A DNA stretch of 60,424 nt. Source: DATKGQ01 sp035510715 (GTDB taxonomy: Bacteria; Patescibacteriota; Saccharimonadia; Saccharimonadales; UBA4665). Shown here piece after piece: positions 8,875-17,938 of the stretch; positions within the stretch are counted from its first letter, which is position 1, and the number at the start of each line of letters is the position of its first letter. The notes beneath the pieces were generated by a model that had not been told where the DNA came from, made no database searches, and saw only the letters and a list, made by a program, of their open reading frames with translations. Made by a program: the position numbers and the translations under genes. The stretch lies in NCBI GenBank assembly GCA_035510715.1, contig DATKGQ010000013.1:1-60424 (forward strand). The letters are read 5' to 3'.

Positions 8875-10233
8875 TTATTCATCTGCATTGTCATCATCCT
8901 GATTGCTTTTTCGGCGGTTTTTTAGCCGTCTTAAGAATGACGGTTGTTTTTCAATTTCATTTTCGTCTTCAAGTACACCATTAATTACGTGAGGTGAGTC
9001 TGGGTCTTTTTGTTGCTCATCATCACTATCACTTTTATCTTGTTTGTCACTGTCTTCCGTGTCACCTTCCTCTTTATCATCATCCATTGTCCACATGCTG
9101 GGCCCAGTATTATCATTATGAAAATCATCCCCAGGATCTGTATCATCTAGATTCATGTCTAGGTTGCCCATGACGTTATCATCGTTTTTCTTTATCATGG
9201 ATTTATCTTCATCCGTCTCGGTTGATACTATTGTCGATCGGCTAGTCGTTCCGGTTGCAGCCCGGCGGTTTGTGAAGTATGAAGCATCAAAACCAGTCGC
9301 TACAACAGTGATAATTATTTCACCTTCAAGATCTGGATTGATTGTGGCACCGAAAATAATATTTGCTTCCGGGTCAGCAGCTGTAGTAATAGCTTCCGCG
9401 GCGGTATTGATTTCATGCATGGTTAGGTCGTCGCCGCCAATTACATTAAAGAGAATGCCTCGCGCACCATCTATTGATATCTCAAGTAATGGCGATTCGA
9501 TAGCTTGTTGTGCTGCTTGCACTGCCCGGTTCTCGCCACTGGCGCGACCAATACCCATGAGAGCCGAGCCGGCATTACTCATAACGGCTTTGACGTCAGC
9601 AAAGTCTAAATTTATCAGTCCATGCACTGTAATAAGATCAGAGATACCCTGCACTCCCTGGCGCAAAACGTCATCTGCTACTTTAAAAGCTTCTAATAGC
9701 GGTGTTTGCCTATCAATAGTTTGAAGTAATCTGTCATTGGGAACAATAATTAGAGTGTCGACTGATTTTCGTAGGCTATTGATTGCCATTTCGGCATTAC
9801 GGCGGCGTTTCTCTCCTTCAAAGGCAAATGGTTTAGTTGCGAACCCAACCACTAGAATACCCATATCTTTGGCTATCTGGGCCACAATTGGACCGGCACC
9901 GCTTCCAGTCCCACCTCCAGCACCTAGTGTCACAAAAACCATATCCGCGCCCTCTAGAGCTTTGCGAATATCCTCTTTTGATTCATCAGCTGCTCGCTGA
10001 CCAATAACCGGATCTGCGCCAGCACCAAGTCCCTTGGTGGTTTCTTTGCCAATATGAAGTTTTACTTGTGCTTTTGAATTGTGTATGGCTTGGGCATCAG
10101 CATTAACTGCGATAAATTCAACACCTTCAACGCCAGCTTCCACCATTCGATTAATGGCAGCTCCGCCGGCTCCACCAATACCTACTACTTTAATACGTGC
10201 AAAAGTTTCAATCGGTGGCGTTACTTGTGGCAT
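8875..10233 (-). CDS. ftsZ: Cell division protein FtsZ
   Basis: A 452-residue tubulin-like GTPase that polymerises into the division ring. The tubulin signature GGGTGSG is at residues 106-112 and the T7 loop is recognisable (NLDFADVKAVM). The core ends near residue 320. About 130 residues of very acidic, disordered linker rich in Asp, Glu and Asn follow, and the chain closes with FLRRLKNRRKSN, a basic hydrophobic stretch that may act as the FtsA-binding peptide. A GAGTGAG ribosome-binding site precedes the ATG. It follows ftsA on the same strand with a 135-nt gap containing its own promoter. Confidence 0.97.
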   Translation of the reverse strand: MPQVTPPIETFARIKVVGIGGAGGAAINRMVEAGVEGVEFIAVNADAQAIHNSKAQVKLHIGKETTKGLGAGADPVIGQRAADESKEDIRKALEGADMVFVTLGAGGGTGSGAGPIVAQIAKDMGILVVGFATKPFAFEGEKRRRNAEMAINSLRKSVDTLIIVPNDRLLQTIDRQTPLLEAFKVADDVLRQGVQGISDLITVHGLINLDFADVKAVMSNAGSALMGIGRASGENRAVQAAQQAIESPLLEISIDGARGILFNVIGGDDLTMHEINTAAEAITTAADPEANIIFGATINPDLEGEIIITVVATGFDASYFTNRRAATGTTSRSTIVSTETDEDKSMIKKNDDNVMGNLDMNLDDTDPGDDFHNDNTGPSMWTMDDDKEEGDTEDSDKQDKSDSDDEQQKDPDSPHVINGVLEDENEIEKQPSFLRRLKNRRKSNQDDDNADE

Positions 10234-10263
10234 TACTCACTCTCATATTTAGTTATATAGGCG

Positions 10264-10292
10264 AGTATACCCTATGAACGATGCCAGTTCAA
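10264..10292 (-). promoter_or_regulatory. Predicted sigma-70-type promoter for ftsZ
   Basis: On the minus strand TTGAAC (10287-10292) and TATACT (10264-10269) are separated by exactly 17 nt, about 30 nt before the ftsZ start. This would allow ftsZ to be transcribed independently of ftsA. Confidence 0.5.
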
Positions 10293-10368
10293 CAATTCAT
10301 TTGTTCAATTGTATTTATTTATTAACGAGTAACGTTTATAACAAAAAATATAATGATTCATTCCAGGG

Positions 10369-11607
10369 TTAACGACGGATTGTACGCCAAATACCTGATA
10401 GTGAGGTGAAAATTTTAGTGTTCATGCCTTTAACCAGATGTCTGGCACTGTCATCGGCTGGTAGTAGTAACATATCCAACAGCGCTAAACCAACGGCTGT
10501 AAAAGCAGCCGGATCAGATACTTTTTCAATCAAACCAGTCATCATTTGGGGTTCGCCAATCCGTGCCGCCAATTCTAGCTTGTTACTGACAAAGTTTGCT
10601 AAACCAGGTAATTTAGCTGAGCCACCAACTAGTACAACTCCTCCGGGCAGTTTTCGCCAGCGTTGTATTCTGTGTAGCTCTTTAGCAACATATTCCAGTA
10701 GTTCTTCTACTCTGGCCTCACTGATCATAACAACATCTACGGCGTCGAATTGATAAGTTTTTTTGTTATGTTCGACGGAAACTTTATCTTTCTTTGGCTC
10801 TGAACCGATATGAGCATGGTTTATCTTCACCAATTCGGCTATATCGAGGTCAGTTTTGAGCCCAATCGCCAAATCATTGGTAATGTGTATACCTCCCATC
10901 GCAATAACTGCCACATGCTGGATTTCGCCGTCTTCTATTACAACTAAGTTTGTCGTACCGGCACCTATATCAAGCAGTACGGTACCTGATTCCTTTTGCT
11001 GACGGTTCAGGACAGCCTCTACAGCTGCCAAACCAGATAAAGTATGCCTATTGGGAACTACTTCCGCTTTTTGCAGTGCAGTATCAAGATTCCTTAGGCT
11101 AGGTGAAGCGGCAGTTACAATATGGGTTTCAACTTCTAAGCGGACACCGCGCATGCCAACAGGATCTTTTATATTATCCTGGCCATCTAACCGATAATTT
11201 TTGGCAAATACCTGGACAATCTCTCTGTTCGGCGGTAATTGGACAATTGTAGCCGCTTCTTCAACCCTCAATCGATCTTCGATTGTAATCTCGCGGTTAG
11301 CGGTACTGATAGCGATTACGCCCTTGGAATTCATACCGCTGATGTGAGAACCATTAATATTAACTGTTGCCTGATGAATTCGTACACCAGCTAGACGTTC
11401 CGCTTCTGTAACAGCCTGCATGATAGCTTCTGATACATCATCAGCATAGACAACAACCCCTCTTCGCATACCGACATTAGGAGCCGCGCCATAACCGATT
11501 ATAGAGAACCTGGAGGTATCATGGGGATCAAGCACGCCGATTATACATCTGACCGTACTAGTGCCAATATCAAGTCCCACATAATGTGGTATAGACTGGT
11601 CGTGCAT
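10369..11607 (-). CDS. ftsA: Cell division protein FtsA
   Basis: About 412 residues of an actin-fold ATPase that links FtsZ to the membrane. Phosphate-1 is visible as GLDIGTSTVR near the N-terminus, the second phosphate loop as LLDIGAGTTNLVV, and the adenosine motif as GGVVLVGGSAKLPGL. The C-terminus (SLSGIWRTIRR) is the amphipathic membrane-targeting helix of the family. A TTG at 11643 also opens the frame, 8 nt after the map stop. The ATG at 11607 gives the more usual N-terminus but has no close Shine-Dalgarno, so the start is uncertain. The ftsA-ftsZ order is the common bacterial one. Confidence 0.95.
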   Translation of the reverse strand: MHDQSIPHYVGLDIGTSTVRCIIGVLDPHDTSRFSIIGYGAAPNVGMRRGVVVYADDVSEAIMQAVTEAERLAGVRIHQATVNINGSHISGMNSKGVIAISTANREITIEDRLRVEEAATIVQLPPNREIVQVFAKNYRLDGQDNIKDPVGMRGVRLEVETHIVTAASPSLRNLDTALQKAEVVPNRHTLSGLAAVEAVLNRQQKESGTVLLDIGAGTTNLVVIEDGEIQHVAVIAMGGIHITNDLAIGLKTDLDIAELVKINHAHIGSEPKKDKVSVEHNKKTYQFDAVDVVMISEARVEELLEYVAKELHRIQRWRKLPGGVVLVGGSAKLPGLANFVSNKLELAARIGEPQMMTGLIEKVSDPAAFTAVGLALLDMLLLPADDSARHLVKGMNTKIFTSLSGIWRTIRR

Positions 11608-11651
11608 GCAGGAAGTATAACGCTTATCCTCTATAAACAGCAAGTCATTGT

Positions 11652-12413
11652 CTAGGCTGATAAGGCTGTTAGGATCTCACAACCCTTTTCAGTAATCAAT
11701 ACACTGTGCTCAAAGTGAGCTGCCCATGATCCGTCTTGTGTTAAAACAGTCCAGCCATCATTGGCAGTAAATACTTTATAAGTACCTAATGTGGCCATTG
11801 GTTCAACCGCAATCGTCATATTATTATATAAACTTACCCCGCTGCCTGGACGGCCATAATTCGGTATACTTGGATCTTCGTGTAATTTTTGCCCTACTCC
11901 ATGGCCTACCAAGTCCCGGACAACTCCGTAATGATGTTTATTTAGAACCGTTTCAATAGCAAATCCAAGATCACCAGTTCTAATCCCGTCGTGTAAGACT
12001 GCTAAGCCCGCATATAACGACTTCTCAGTTATAGAAACAAGTTGTTGGTGTTTTTTTTTAGCTTTTCCAAGTACGTAACTTATAGCTGCGTCTGTAATCA
12101 TACCCCGGTAAGTAACTCCAAAATCTAGACTAACAATATCGCCTTCAGAAATTATTTTATCGGCTCTGGGTATGCCGTGGACGACTTCGTTATTAATTGA
12201 AATACAGATTATATCTGGAAAGCCATAGTAACCGAGAAACGTTGGTGCTCCGCCGAGACTCCTGAGTTCTTTAGCAGCTATTTCTGCCAGTTCTTTAGTA
12301 GATATATTTGGAACAGTTTGTTCTTTCAACATCTGAAGAATTGCGGCAAGCATTTGACCGCTCTCACGCATCGCGTGTATTTCAGATGGAGTTCTCGTAA
12401 GTCGCTTGGGCAT
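11652..12413 (-). CDS. map: Methionine aminopeptidase, type I
   Basis: A 253-residue dinuclear-metal aminopeptidase that removes initiator methionine after deformylation. The pita-bread fold signatures are all visible: SLDFGVTYRGMITDAA supplies the two Asp ligands, GHGVGQKLHEDPSIPNYG the His ligand, and VAVEPM/FEHSVLIT the Glu ligands. There is no N-terminal zinc-finger extension, as in most bacterial enzymes. It lies next to adk, a pairing conserved in many bacteria, and only 8 nt from the earliest possible ftsA start, so the run rpsU-yqeY-adk-map-ftsA looks like one operon. Confidence 0.96.
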   Translation of the reverse strand: MPKRLTRTPSEIHAMRESGQMLAAILQMLKEQTVPNISTKELAEIAAKELRSLGGAPTFLGYYGFPDIICISINNEVVHGIPRADKIISEGDIVSLDFGVTYRGMITDAAISYVLGKAKKKHQQLVSITEKSLYAGLAVLHDGIRTGDLGFAIETVLNKHHYGVVRDLVGHGVGQKLHEDPSIPNYGRPGSGVSLYNNMTIAVEPMATLGTYKVFTANDGWTVLTQDGSWAAHFEHSVLITEKGCEILTALSA

Positions 12414-12442
12414 TTTATTAATTAGGTTTTATATGATCATTA

Positions 12443-12970
12443 TTAAATAACACTGACCATATTTTTATGTATAGTCTGTGGATCATTGGCAGCATTGATA
12501 TTTACTATTCTGTAGCCTTCATTTCGGAATCGTTCAATTATCGGTAGCGTGGCGGAATTATATTCTTCAAAACGTTTTTGGATAGCAGCAACTGTATCAT
12601 CAATTCTTCCACGTTTCATTAAACGATCTTTTACAACAGTTTGTGAAACTTCAAAATTAAAGATAGTTGTTAGTTCAAAATCACCGGCTTTAACCCGCTG
12701 GATTAACCAATCTGCTTGAACTATTGTCCGCGGGAATCCATCAAGTATCATTTGTTGTTTAGGATCGACTAATTCGAATATTTTACTAATTATCTGTATC
12801 ATTTCGTTATCATCCAGTAATTTTCCAGATAGTATTTTTTGGCGTTTCTCACCTGATAAGAGAACTCGTAAAACTTCGCCGCTGGAGATCCAGGCATAAC
12901 CATACTCGTTGGCCAGTAATCGGCCCTGCAAACTCTTGCCGCTACCGGTAATTCCCAGAAGGATAATCAT
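12443..12970 (-). CDS. adk: Adenylate kinase-type nucleoside monophosphate kinase, short form
   Basis: A 175-residue P-loop kinase interconverting AMP, ADP and ATP. The P-loop reads GITGSGKSLQG near residue 6 and the NMP-binding segment reads DGFPRTIVQADWL, a strong adenylate kinase signature. The protein is clearly shorter than the usual 210-220 residues because the LID region is reduced to a few residues after RLMKRGR, with no zinc-binding cysteines. It lies between yqeY (1-nt overlap at the start) and map. Another NMP kinase specificity cannot be excluded, but the map neighbour supports adk. Confidence 0.88.
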   Translation of the reverse strand: MIILLGITGSGKSLQGRLLANEYGYAWISSGEVLRVLLSGEKRQKILSGKLLDDNEMIQIISKIFELVDPKQQMILDGFPRTIVQADWLIQRVKAGDFELTTIFNFEVSQTVVKDRLMKRGRIDDTVAAIQKRFEEYNSATLPIIERFRNEGYRIVNINAANDPQTIHKNMVSVI

Positions 12971-13425
12971 TATTGCAATTTCTCCTTAACCAGCCGGGCA
13001 ACGGTTGCTCCGTCTACTATACCATCAGCCAATTGGCGAACGGCTGCTATTACTTGGCCAATTGATTGCTGGCTATCCGTACCAAATTGCTCTAAAGCTT
13101 TATCGATAAGCTGTTCAATTTCCGCTTCAGAAAGCCGTTTTGGTAAATATTTTTCAATAATTGCTTTTTCGGCAAGTTCTTTCTGGGTCCTAGTCGATTC
13201 ATTTGCCTGTTGATATAAATCGGCGCTTTCTTGACGTTTTTTGCTTTCTTTAATCAACACTTCTATCTTTTCTGTTTCAGATAAGGATTTTCTCTCTTTG
13301 CCCTGGCCCACCTCAGCATAGAGCAACGCATTTTTCATACTTCTTAGAGTTTCTACTCGTACTGCGTCTTTACTAAGTAAGGCCGCTTTTAGATCCTGCT
13401 CTATCGAATCTACTAGCAACATCAC
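12970..13425 (-). CDS. yqeY: GatB/YqeY domain protein
   Basis: A 151-residue protein of the YqeY family, related to the tail domain of the GatB amidotransferase subunit. The signatures IEQDLKAALLSKDAVRVETLRSM and AIIEKYLPKRLSE are typical. The family is widespread and almost always adjacent to rpsU, as here. Its precise role is not established; a tRNA-related function is usually assumed. The stop codon overlaps the adk start by one base, which suggests translational coupling. Two adjacent start codons exist and the second (13422) may be the real one. Confidence 0.9.
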   Translation of the reverse strand: MMLLVDSIEQDLKAALLSKDAVRVETLRSMKNALLYAEVGQGKERKSLSETEKIEVLIKESKKRQESADLYQQANESTRTQKELAEKAIIEKYLPKRLSEAEIEQLIDKALEQFGTDSQQSIGQVIAAVRQLADGIVDGATVARLVKEKLQ

Positions 13426-13641
13426 TCACCGTTGGCCAAGTTTAATCTTCTGTAATTTTATAGCTTTTCGTTCTTGGCGAACAATTGCTTTCATGCGTCG
13501 CTCAGTTTTACTTATCGGTTTAGCAAAATATTGGCCTTGCTTGGCGATTGCCAGCAGACCTGATTGTTGAACTTTACGGTTAAACCTTCGTAGAAGATTT
13601 TCCATTGGTTCTTTGGGATCTTTTCTTGTAACTTGAATCAT
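13426..13641 (-). CDS. rpsU: 30S ribosomal protein bS21
   Basis: A 71-residue basic protein of the small subunit that sits near the 16S 3' end and helps initiation. The sequence from MIQVTRKDPKEPMENLLRRF onward is a clear bS21 N-terminus, followed by the family's YFAKPISKTERRM motif. The frame opens 13 codons earlier at 13680, but those residues do not belong to the family and I start at the ATG at 13641. It is the first gene of the rpsU-yqeY-adk-map run and abuts yqeY. Confidence 0.9.
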   Translation of the reverse strand: MIQVTRKDPKEPMENLLRRFNRKVQQSGLLAIAKQGQYFAKPISKTERRMKAIVRQERKAIKLQKIKLGQR

Positions 13642-13694
13642 ATCTATTACTATTGTAAAAAATGCATCCTTACTTAGCAAGTGTTATTTATTCT

Positions 13695-13985
13695 TTATAG
13701 ATGATTTTGATTTTTTTGGGCGGACCGTTGTGACTTCAACACAATACTTTGTAGTTCTTTGAAAATAGGAAACTGCTTATTGGTAAAATATACTTTAGTA
13801 TTTGCCTGTTTCTCAGAAATTAGAAAACCAACTTTTTCAAGACGTTTTAATTCACGCTGAATATTACCGGCATCTTCTTTTATAAGCTTCGCTAGACCTC
13901 TAACATGGGTTTTAAAATCCGGATATTTAGCATAGATAACTATGATTTTCCGTCGAACTCTTGAAGTAATAAATACATCTAACAT
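13695..13985 (-). CDS. Winged-helix DNA-binding regulator
   Basis: A 96-residue ArsR/MarR-like winged-helix protein. The segment VRGLAKLIKEDAGNIQRELKRLEKVGFL is a textbook helix-turn-helix plus wing (recognition helix near residues 36-50), followed by a wing strand ending in KVYFTNKQF. There are no metal-binding cysteines. Similar small domains occur in CPR genomes as stand-alone regulators or fused to nucleotidyltransferase folds, as in the protein at 52327-52944. It is divergent from priA and could control that shared promoter region; the target is unknown. Confidence 0.75.
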   Translation of the reverse strand: MLDVFITSRVRRKIIVIYAKYPDFKTHVRGLAKLIKEDAGNIQRELKRLEKVGFLISEKQANTKVYFTNKQFPIFKELQSIVLKSQRSAQKNQNHL

Positions 13986-14082
13986 AAGCTATTGTTATTA
14001 GGACAACGTAATAACGCTAGGTCTCAGTATAATAGTATCCAATTGGCTTTTCAAGCTATTTTGTTTGACAATATTAGGTGGA

Positions 14083-16017
14083 ATGAAATACTACTACTCA
14101 ATTTTAGTTGCAACAACACTGTATCATGGCCAGGAAGGTCTAACCTATAATTCAAATCAGCCAGCAGCAATCGGTTCAATCGTTAATGTCCCGCTACGTG
14201 ACCGCATGGTTTTGGGAATTATTGAAAAAGAAGTTGTTAAACCTGGTTTTGTTACAAAAGAAATTAAAGAAATATTTCCATTGCCTGTATTATCTGATGA
14301 AATAATAACAACAATACATTGGTTAAGCACTTACTACCCAGCTCCATTAGGCGCTATTGTTAAATTATTTTTACCTAAATCATTACGCTTAGAAGATATA
14401 GACAAAATCATTGTTAATCAAAGGGTTAAATCAAAATTATTAAAATTGCCTTCTCTAAATGAAGAACAAGTTATTGTTATGCGCGCTCTGCAAAAATCTG
14501 GTTCATATATTTTACATGGAGATACTGGCAGCGGTAAAACTAGAATTTACCAAGAATTAAGTCGGATATGTTTGAAAGCTGGTAAATCCGTTGTTATATT
14601 AACACCAGAAATTAGTCTTACCTCTCAGCTTAGTAAGAATTTTATTGATGTATTTAATTCCAAAGTTATGCTTGTGCATTCACAATTAACACCAAAAGAC
14701 AGGCGTGAAACTTGGCTAAAGACCTTATTGAGCAAAGAACCGTTAATAATTATCGGTGCCAGGTCGGCAATTTTTTACCCGTTAAGCATGATTGGTGCAA
14801 TAATTATTGATGAGTCTCATGAACCAGCTTATAAACAAGAACAAAGTCCGTATTATCAAACTGTTCGTGTAGCTAGTAAACTTACTCAATTGCATCATGC
14901 AATATTAATACTTGGGTCGGCTACACCATCTATAGTTGACTATTATATAGCTCAGCAAAAAAATTCTCAGATCTTGCGGATGCAACAATCAGCCGCTGGA
15001 GTTAGACATATAGATATTTCCGTCATCGATCTTAAAGACCGGACTGAATTTAATAATTCGCCGATAATTTCGGATAAATTATTATCTGCTATGAATGAAG
15101 CTTTGGCTAAACAAGAACAAATATTATTATTTCTTAATCGTCGCGGCACAGCCCGGTCAATAATTTGCCAAAATTGCGGTTGGCAAGCTTTATGTCCGAA
15201 TTGTGACACAGCGCTTATTTATCACGGCGACAGTCATAAATTCCGCTGCCATAGCTGTAGTTATCAGATAACTTCTATTTCCAGTTGTCCGATTTGCCAT
15301 GCTACAAATATATTGTTCAAGGGTATCGGCACAAAAGCCATTGTCAATGAAGTAGAGCGTTTGTTGCCAAGAGCTCGAGTACAAAGATTTGATAACGACA
15401 ACCTAAAAACCGAACGTTTTGAGCAACAGTATAAGAAAGTTTTTCAGGGTGAGGTGGATATTTTAGTTGGCACCCAAACACTTGCTAAAGGGCTTGATTT
15501 ACCGAAACTAGCTGTAGTTGGAGTCATTATAGCCGATACTAGCCTATATACGCCCGATTATACGTCACAGGAGAGGCTTTATCAGTTGATCAGTCAGGTA
15601 ATCGGGCGGGTTGGACGAGGTTATCGCCATGGCCAAGCAGTTATTCAAACTTACTCACCTGCTAACCCGGTCCTGAAAGCTGCAATTAGCAGACAATGGG
15701 ATGATTTCTATAACACCGAGCTGGAAGAGCGGCAACGCTTTATGTTCCCACCATTTTGTTATTTACTAAAGTTAACTTGCAAAAGAAGTAGGCGCCTAAA
15801 CTCTCAAAATTCCGTAACTAAGTTTGCCACGGAATTAAGGAAAAAGAACTTAAAAATTCAGATTAACGGTCCCACGCCGGCCTTTCATGAAAAAGTTGCC
15901 AGACAATTTGAATGGCAATTAATTATAAAATCAAAAGATCGTGGCGAGCTAATAAAGGTTATAAAATTATTACCTAACGGATGGTCATATGACATTGATC
16001 CGATAAATCTTCTCTAA
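14083..16017 (+). CDS. priA: Primosomal replication restart helicase PriA
   Basis: A 644-residue 3'-5' DNA helicase that reloads the replisome at stalled forks. The N-terminal DNA-binding domain is recognisable, followed by Walker A GDTGSGKT (about residues 146-153) and the DESH Walker B. A zinc-binding insert has eight cysteines in CxxC pairs (CQNCGWQALCPNC, CHSC, CPIC). The RVGRGYRHGQAVIQT motif marks the second helicase domain. A TTG at 14065 is in frame but the ATG at 14083 gives the usual MKYYYSILV start; its AGGTGG is unusually close, so initiation may be weak. It is followed by def on the same strand. Confidence 0.95.
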   Translation: MKYYYSILVATTLYHGQEGLTYNSNQPAAIGSIVNVPLRDRMVLGIIEKEVVKPGFVTKEIKEIFPLPVLSDEIITTIHWLSTYYPAPLGAIVKLFLPKSLRLEDIDKIIVNQRVKSKLLKLPSLNEEQVIVMRALQKSGSYILHGDTGSGKTRIYQELSRICLKAGKSVVILTPEISLTSQLSKNFIDVFNSKVMLVHSQLTPKDRRETWLKTLLSKEPLIIIGARSAIFYPLSMIGAIIIDESHEPAYKQEQSPYYQTVRVASKLTQLHHAILILGSATPSIVDYYIAQQKNSQILRMQQSAAGVRHIDISVIDLKDRTEFNNSPIISDKLLSAMNEALAKQEQILLFLNRRGTARSIICQNCGWQALCPNCDTALIYHGDSHKFRCHSCSYQITSISSCPICHATNILFKGIGTKAIVNEVERLLPRARVQRFDNDNLKTERFEQQYKKVFQGEVDILVGTQTLAKGLDLPKLAVVGVIIADTSLYTPDYTSQERLYQLISQVIGRVGRGYRHGQAVIQTYSPANPVLKAAISRQWDDFYNTELEERQRFMFPPFCYLLKLTCKRSRRLNSQNSVTKFATELRKKNLKIQINGPTPAFHEKVARQFEWQLIIKSKDRGELIKVIKLLPNGWSYDIDPINLL

Positions 16018-16058
16018 AGCCATTCTCAATAGAAGGAGCAACGTATATACTATCTCTA

Positions 16059-16637
16059 ATGCTAAGTCCAAAAGATAACATTGTGCTGTTACCAGATCAG
16101 CAATTGCATCGACATTCCCAAAAAGTCGGACTTATTACTGACGACATCAAAATAGTTATTGCCGAGATGGAAGCGGCAGTCACAGACTGGGAGGCAAGCC
16201 GGCCGCATGAAGTCGGTGTTGCTTTGGCCGCTATTCAACTTGGTAAACCGTTAAGAATTATAGTTGTACGGAATAATTATGATAATAAAGATGATAAAAC
16301 ATTCAGTGTTTTCATCAATCCGGTAATTACTAAATATGAAGGTGCTATTGAAGAAGATTTTGAAGGCTGTCTGAGCGTCCAGGATATCTATGGCAAGGTT
16401 CCCCGATACATTAAGATTAGACTTAAGGCCCAAGATATAGATGGCAAGGAATTCCGCATGACGATCGATGGTTTTTTAGCCCGTGTTTTACAACATGAGA
16501 TTGATCATACGCATGGCCTAACTTTTGTTGATCGTATCCAAGACAAGGTCGATGGATTCTATCGTTTAAAGAATGATGGTAAGCTAGAACAGATTGACTA
16601 TGAAAAAGACATCAAGCCAGTTTATATTCTTCGGTAG
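16059..16637 (+). CDS. def: Peptide deformylase
   Basis: A 192-residue metalloprotease that removes the formyl group from nascent proteins. All three family motifs are present: GVALAAIQLG (residues 53-62), EGCLSV with metal-binding Cys104, and QHEIDH with His146, catalytic Glu147 and His150. The last motif reads HEIDHTHG, where most enzymes have HEIDHLxG. The AGGAG at 16034 lies about 20 nt before the ATG, so translation may begin slightly earlier at a non-AUG codon such as the ATA at 16047; I keep the ATG. The gene overlaps fmt by 38 nt, the classic def-fmt pair. Confidence 0.94.
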   Translation: MLSPKDNIVLLPDQQLHRHSQKVGLITDDIKIVIAEMEAAVTDWEASRPHEVGVALAAIQLGKPLRIIVVRNNYDNKDDKTFSVFINPVITKYEGAIEEDFEGCLSVQDIYGKVPRYIKIRLKAQDIDGKEFRMTIDGFLARVLQHEIDHTHGLTFVDRIQDKVDGFYRLKNDGKLEQIDYEKDIKPVYILR

Positions 16638-17511
16638 CGGACCTATTGCCGCTGAATCATTAAGGTTACTCGTTCAAGATTTTACAATTGAAATAGTGGT
16701 TACAAAACCGAATTTGCCTCACTATAACCACAAGTTATCAGTCTCGGATATTGCTAGAAAGCATGGTATTGAGTGTCTGGAGTTAGTTAACAATAAAGCA
16801 GTTGAACAAATATTATCTCAACCTTTTGACAGCAAAATCGGCTTAATTATTGATTACGGTATTATTCTCTCTGAGAAAGTAATTAATTACTTTCCCTTAG
16901 GTATAGTAAATAGCCATTTTTCATTGTTGCCACAGTGGCGCGGTCCCGATCCTATCAGTTTTGCAATACTAAGCGGCCAAAAAGAGACAGGAGTCAGTCT
17001 CATGCTTATACGCCCCGGAATTGATGATGGCCCCTTGCTCGCTCAAAAGAAATTCCATTTATCAAAGACCCTTACATCGCCATTGCTTACCCAAGCCTTG
17101 ATTAAACTGAGTCACAATATGTTAGTTGCTACACTGCCCCGATACATAGAAGGCAAAGTCACTCCTTATGAGCAAGATAAATCAACTCCCCCTACATACT
17201 CGCGCAAATTGACAAAAGAGGATGGTTTAATTCAGTGGCCTAAACCTGCCGATCAGATAGAACGCGAAATTCGGGCTTATGCTGATTGGCCTAAAAGTTA
17301 CACAAAACTTAACCGTACCAACGTAATTATTACTGCCGGCCGAGTCGTTAACCAATCTGGTGCACCGGGTAAATTTATCATTGACCACAAACGGCTAATT
17401 ATATATTGCGGGCAACAAGCCTTTGAGATAACTATGTTAAAACCAGCGGCTAAACCAGTAATGTCAACTGAAGCTTTTTTGGCTGGATATAGTAATAAAT
17501 TATCTGTTTAA
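16600..17511 (+). CDS. fmt: Methionyl-tRNA formyltransferase
   Basis: About 303 residues of the enzyme that formylates initiator Met-tRNA using 10-formyl-tetrahydrofolate. The catalytic region is visible as NSHFSLLPQWRGPDPISFAI and then TGVSLMLIRPGIDDGPLL, which correspond to the SLLP and (D/N)xGP signatures. The usual GAAPI loop is GPDPI here, a modest divergence. A C-terminal OB-like domain follows with the linker PPTYSRKLTKEDGLIQW. A TTG two codons upstream is also open; I use the ATG at 16600. The start lies inside def, so the two genes are coupled. The 3' end overlaps a convergent gene by 4 nt. Confidence 0.92.
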   Translation: MKKTSSQFIFFGSGPIAAESLRLLVQDFTIEIVVTKPNLPHYNHKLSVSDIARKHGIECLELVNNKAVEQILSQPFDSKIGLIIDYGIILSEKVINYFPLGIVNSHFSLLPQWRGPDPISFAILSGQKETGVSLMLIRPGIDDGPLLAQKKFHLSKTLTSPLLTQALIKLSHNMLVATLPRYIEGKVTPYEQDKSTPPTYSRKLTKEDGLIQWPKPADQIEREIRAYADWPKSYTKLNRTNVIITAGRVVNQSGAPGKFIIDHKRLIIYCGQQAFEITMLKPAAKPVMSTEAFLAGYSNKLSV

Positions 17512-17870
17512 ACCGCTGGCGGGCTAGTTTTAGTGGCGTCAGCTAAGATTTGCGGTGCAACTTGTCTTATCTCGGCCATTAATTTTTTAAGTTCGTCGGC
17601 AACGACATCTTTGTAGGTCGGAAAATTACCTTCCAGCCATTTTAGAGCTGATTTTTCCTTTTCTTGGATAGTTGTCGGATTATCCTGTTCTGTCGGCATT
17701 AAACGCTCGAATTCATCTAATTGCTCATCCGTCATCCGGCTAGCCAAAGTTGTCCCAACTCTCATCTCAAGCGTTTCTAAAATATGCGACAGCATTTTTC
17801 TCTTATCCTCGGTCGGTAACGAACCGAGACCCAGCTCATCAAGCGTAGTAAAGTCTAATGTGAATGCCAT
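17508..17870 (-). CDS. DUF5663-like conserved hypothetical protein
   Basis: A 120-residue, mostly helical acidic protein. The N-terminal part (LDFTTLDELGLGSLP, then KRKMLSHILETLEMRVG) matches what I recognise as the DUF5663 family, frequent in CPR genomes and of unknown function. The second part (ALKWLEGNFPTYKDVVADEL) is typical of the same family. The frame opens 18 codons earlier, but the ATG at 17870 has AGGAAG six nucleotides before it, so this start is well supported. It lies downstream of infB and converges with fmt. No catalytic residues are apparent. Confidence 0.75.
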   Translation of the reverse strand: MAFTLDFTTLDELGLGSLPTEDKRKMLSHILETLEMRVGTTLASRMTDEQLDEFERLMPTEQDNPTTIQEKEKSALKWLEGNFPTYKDVVADELKKLMAEIRQVAPQILADATKTSPPAV

Positions 17871-17938
17871 AATTGTCTTCCTAATTAATACTCTTATTGT
17901 ATCTCTGTACCGATAATACAGCAATTTTAGTTAAATAT

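Noticed and set aside
9155..10000. Long plus-strand frames opposite ftsZ
   Set aside because: Antisense shadows of a strongly conserved gene; the products are Arg/Ser/Pro-rich and have no start signals.
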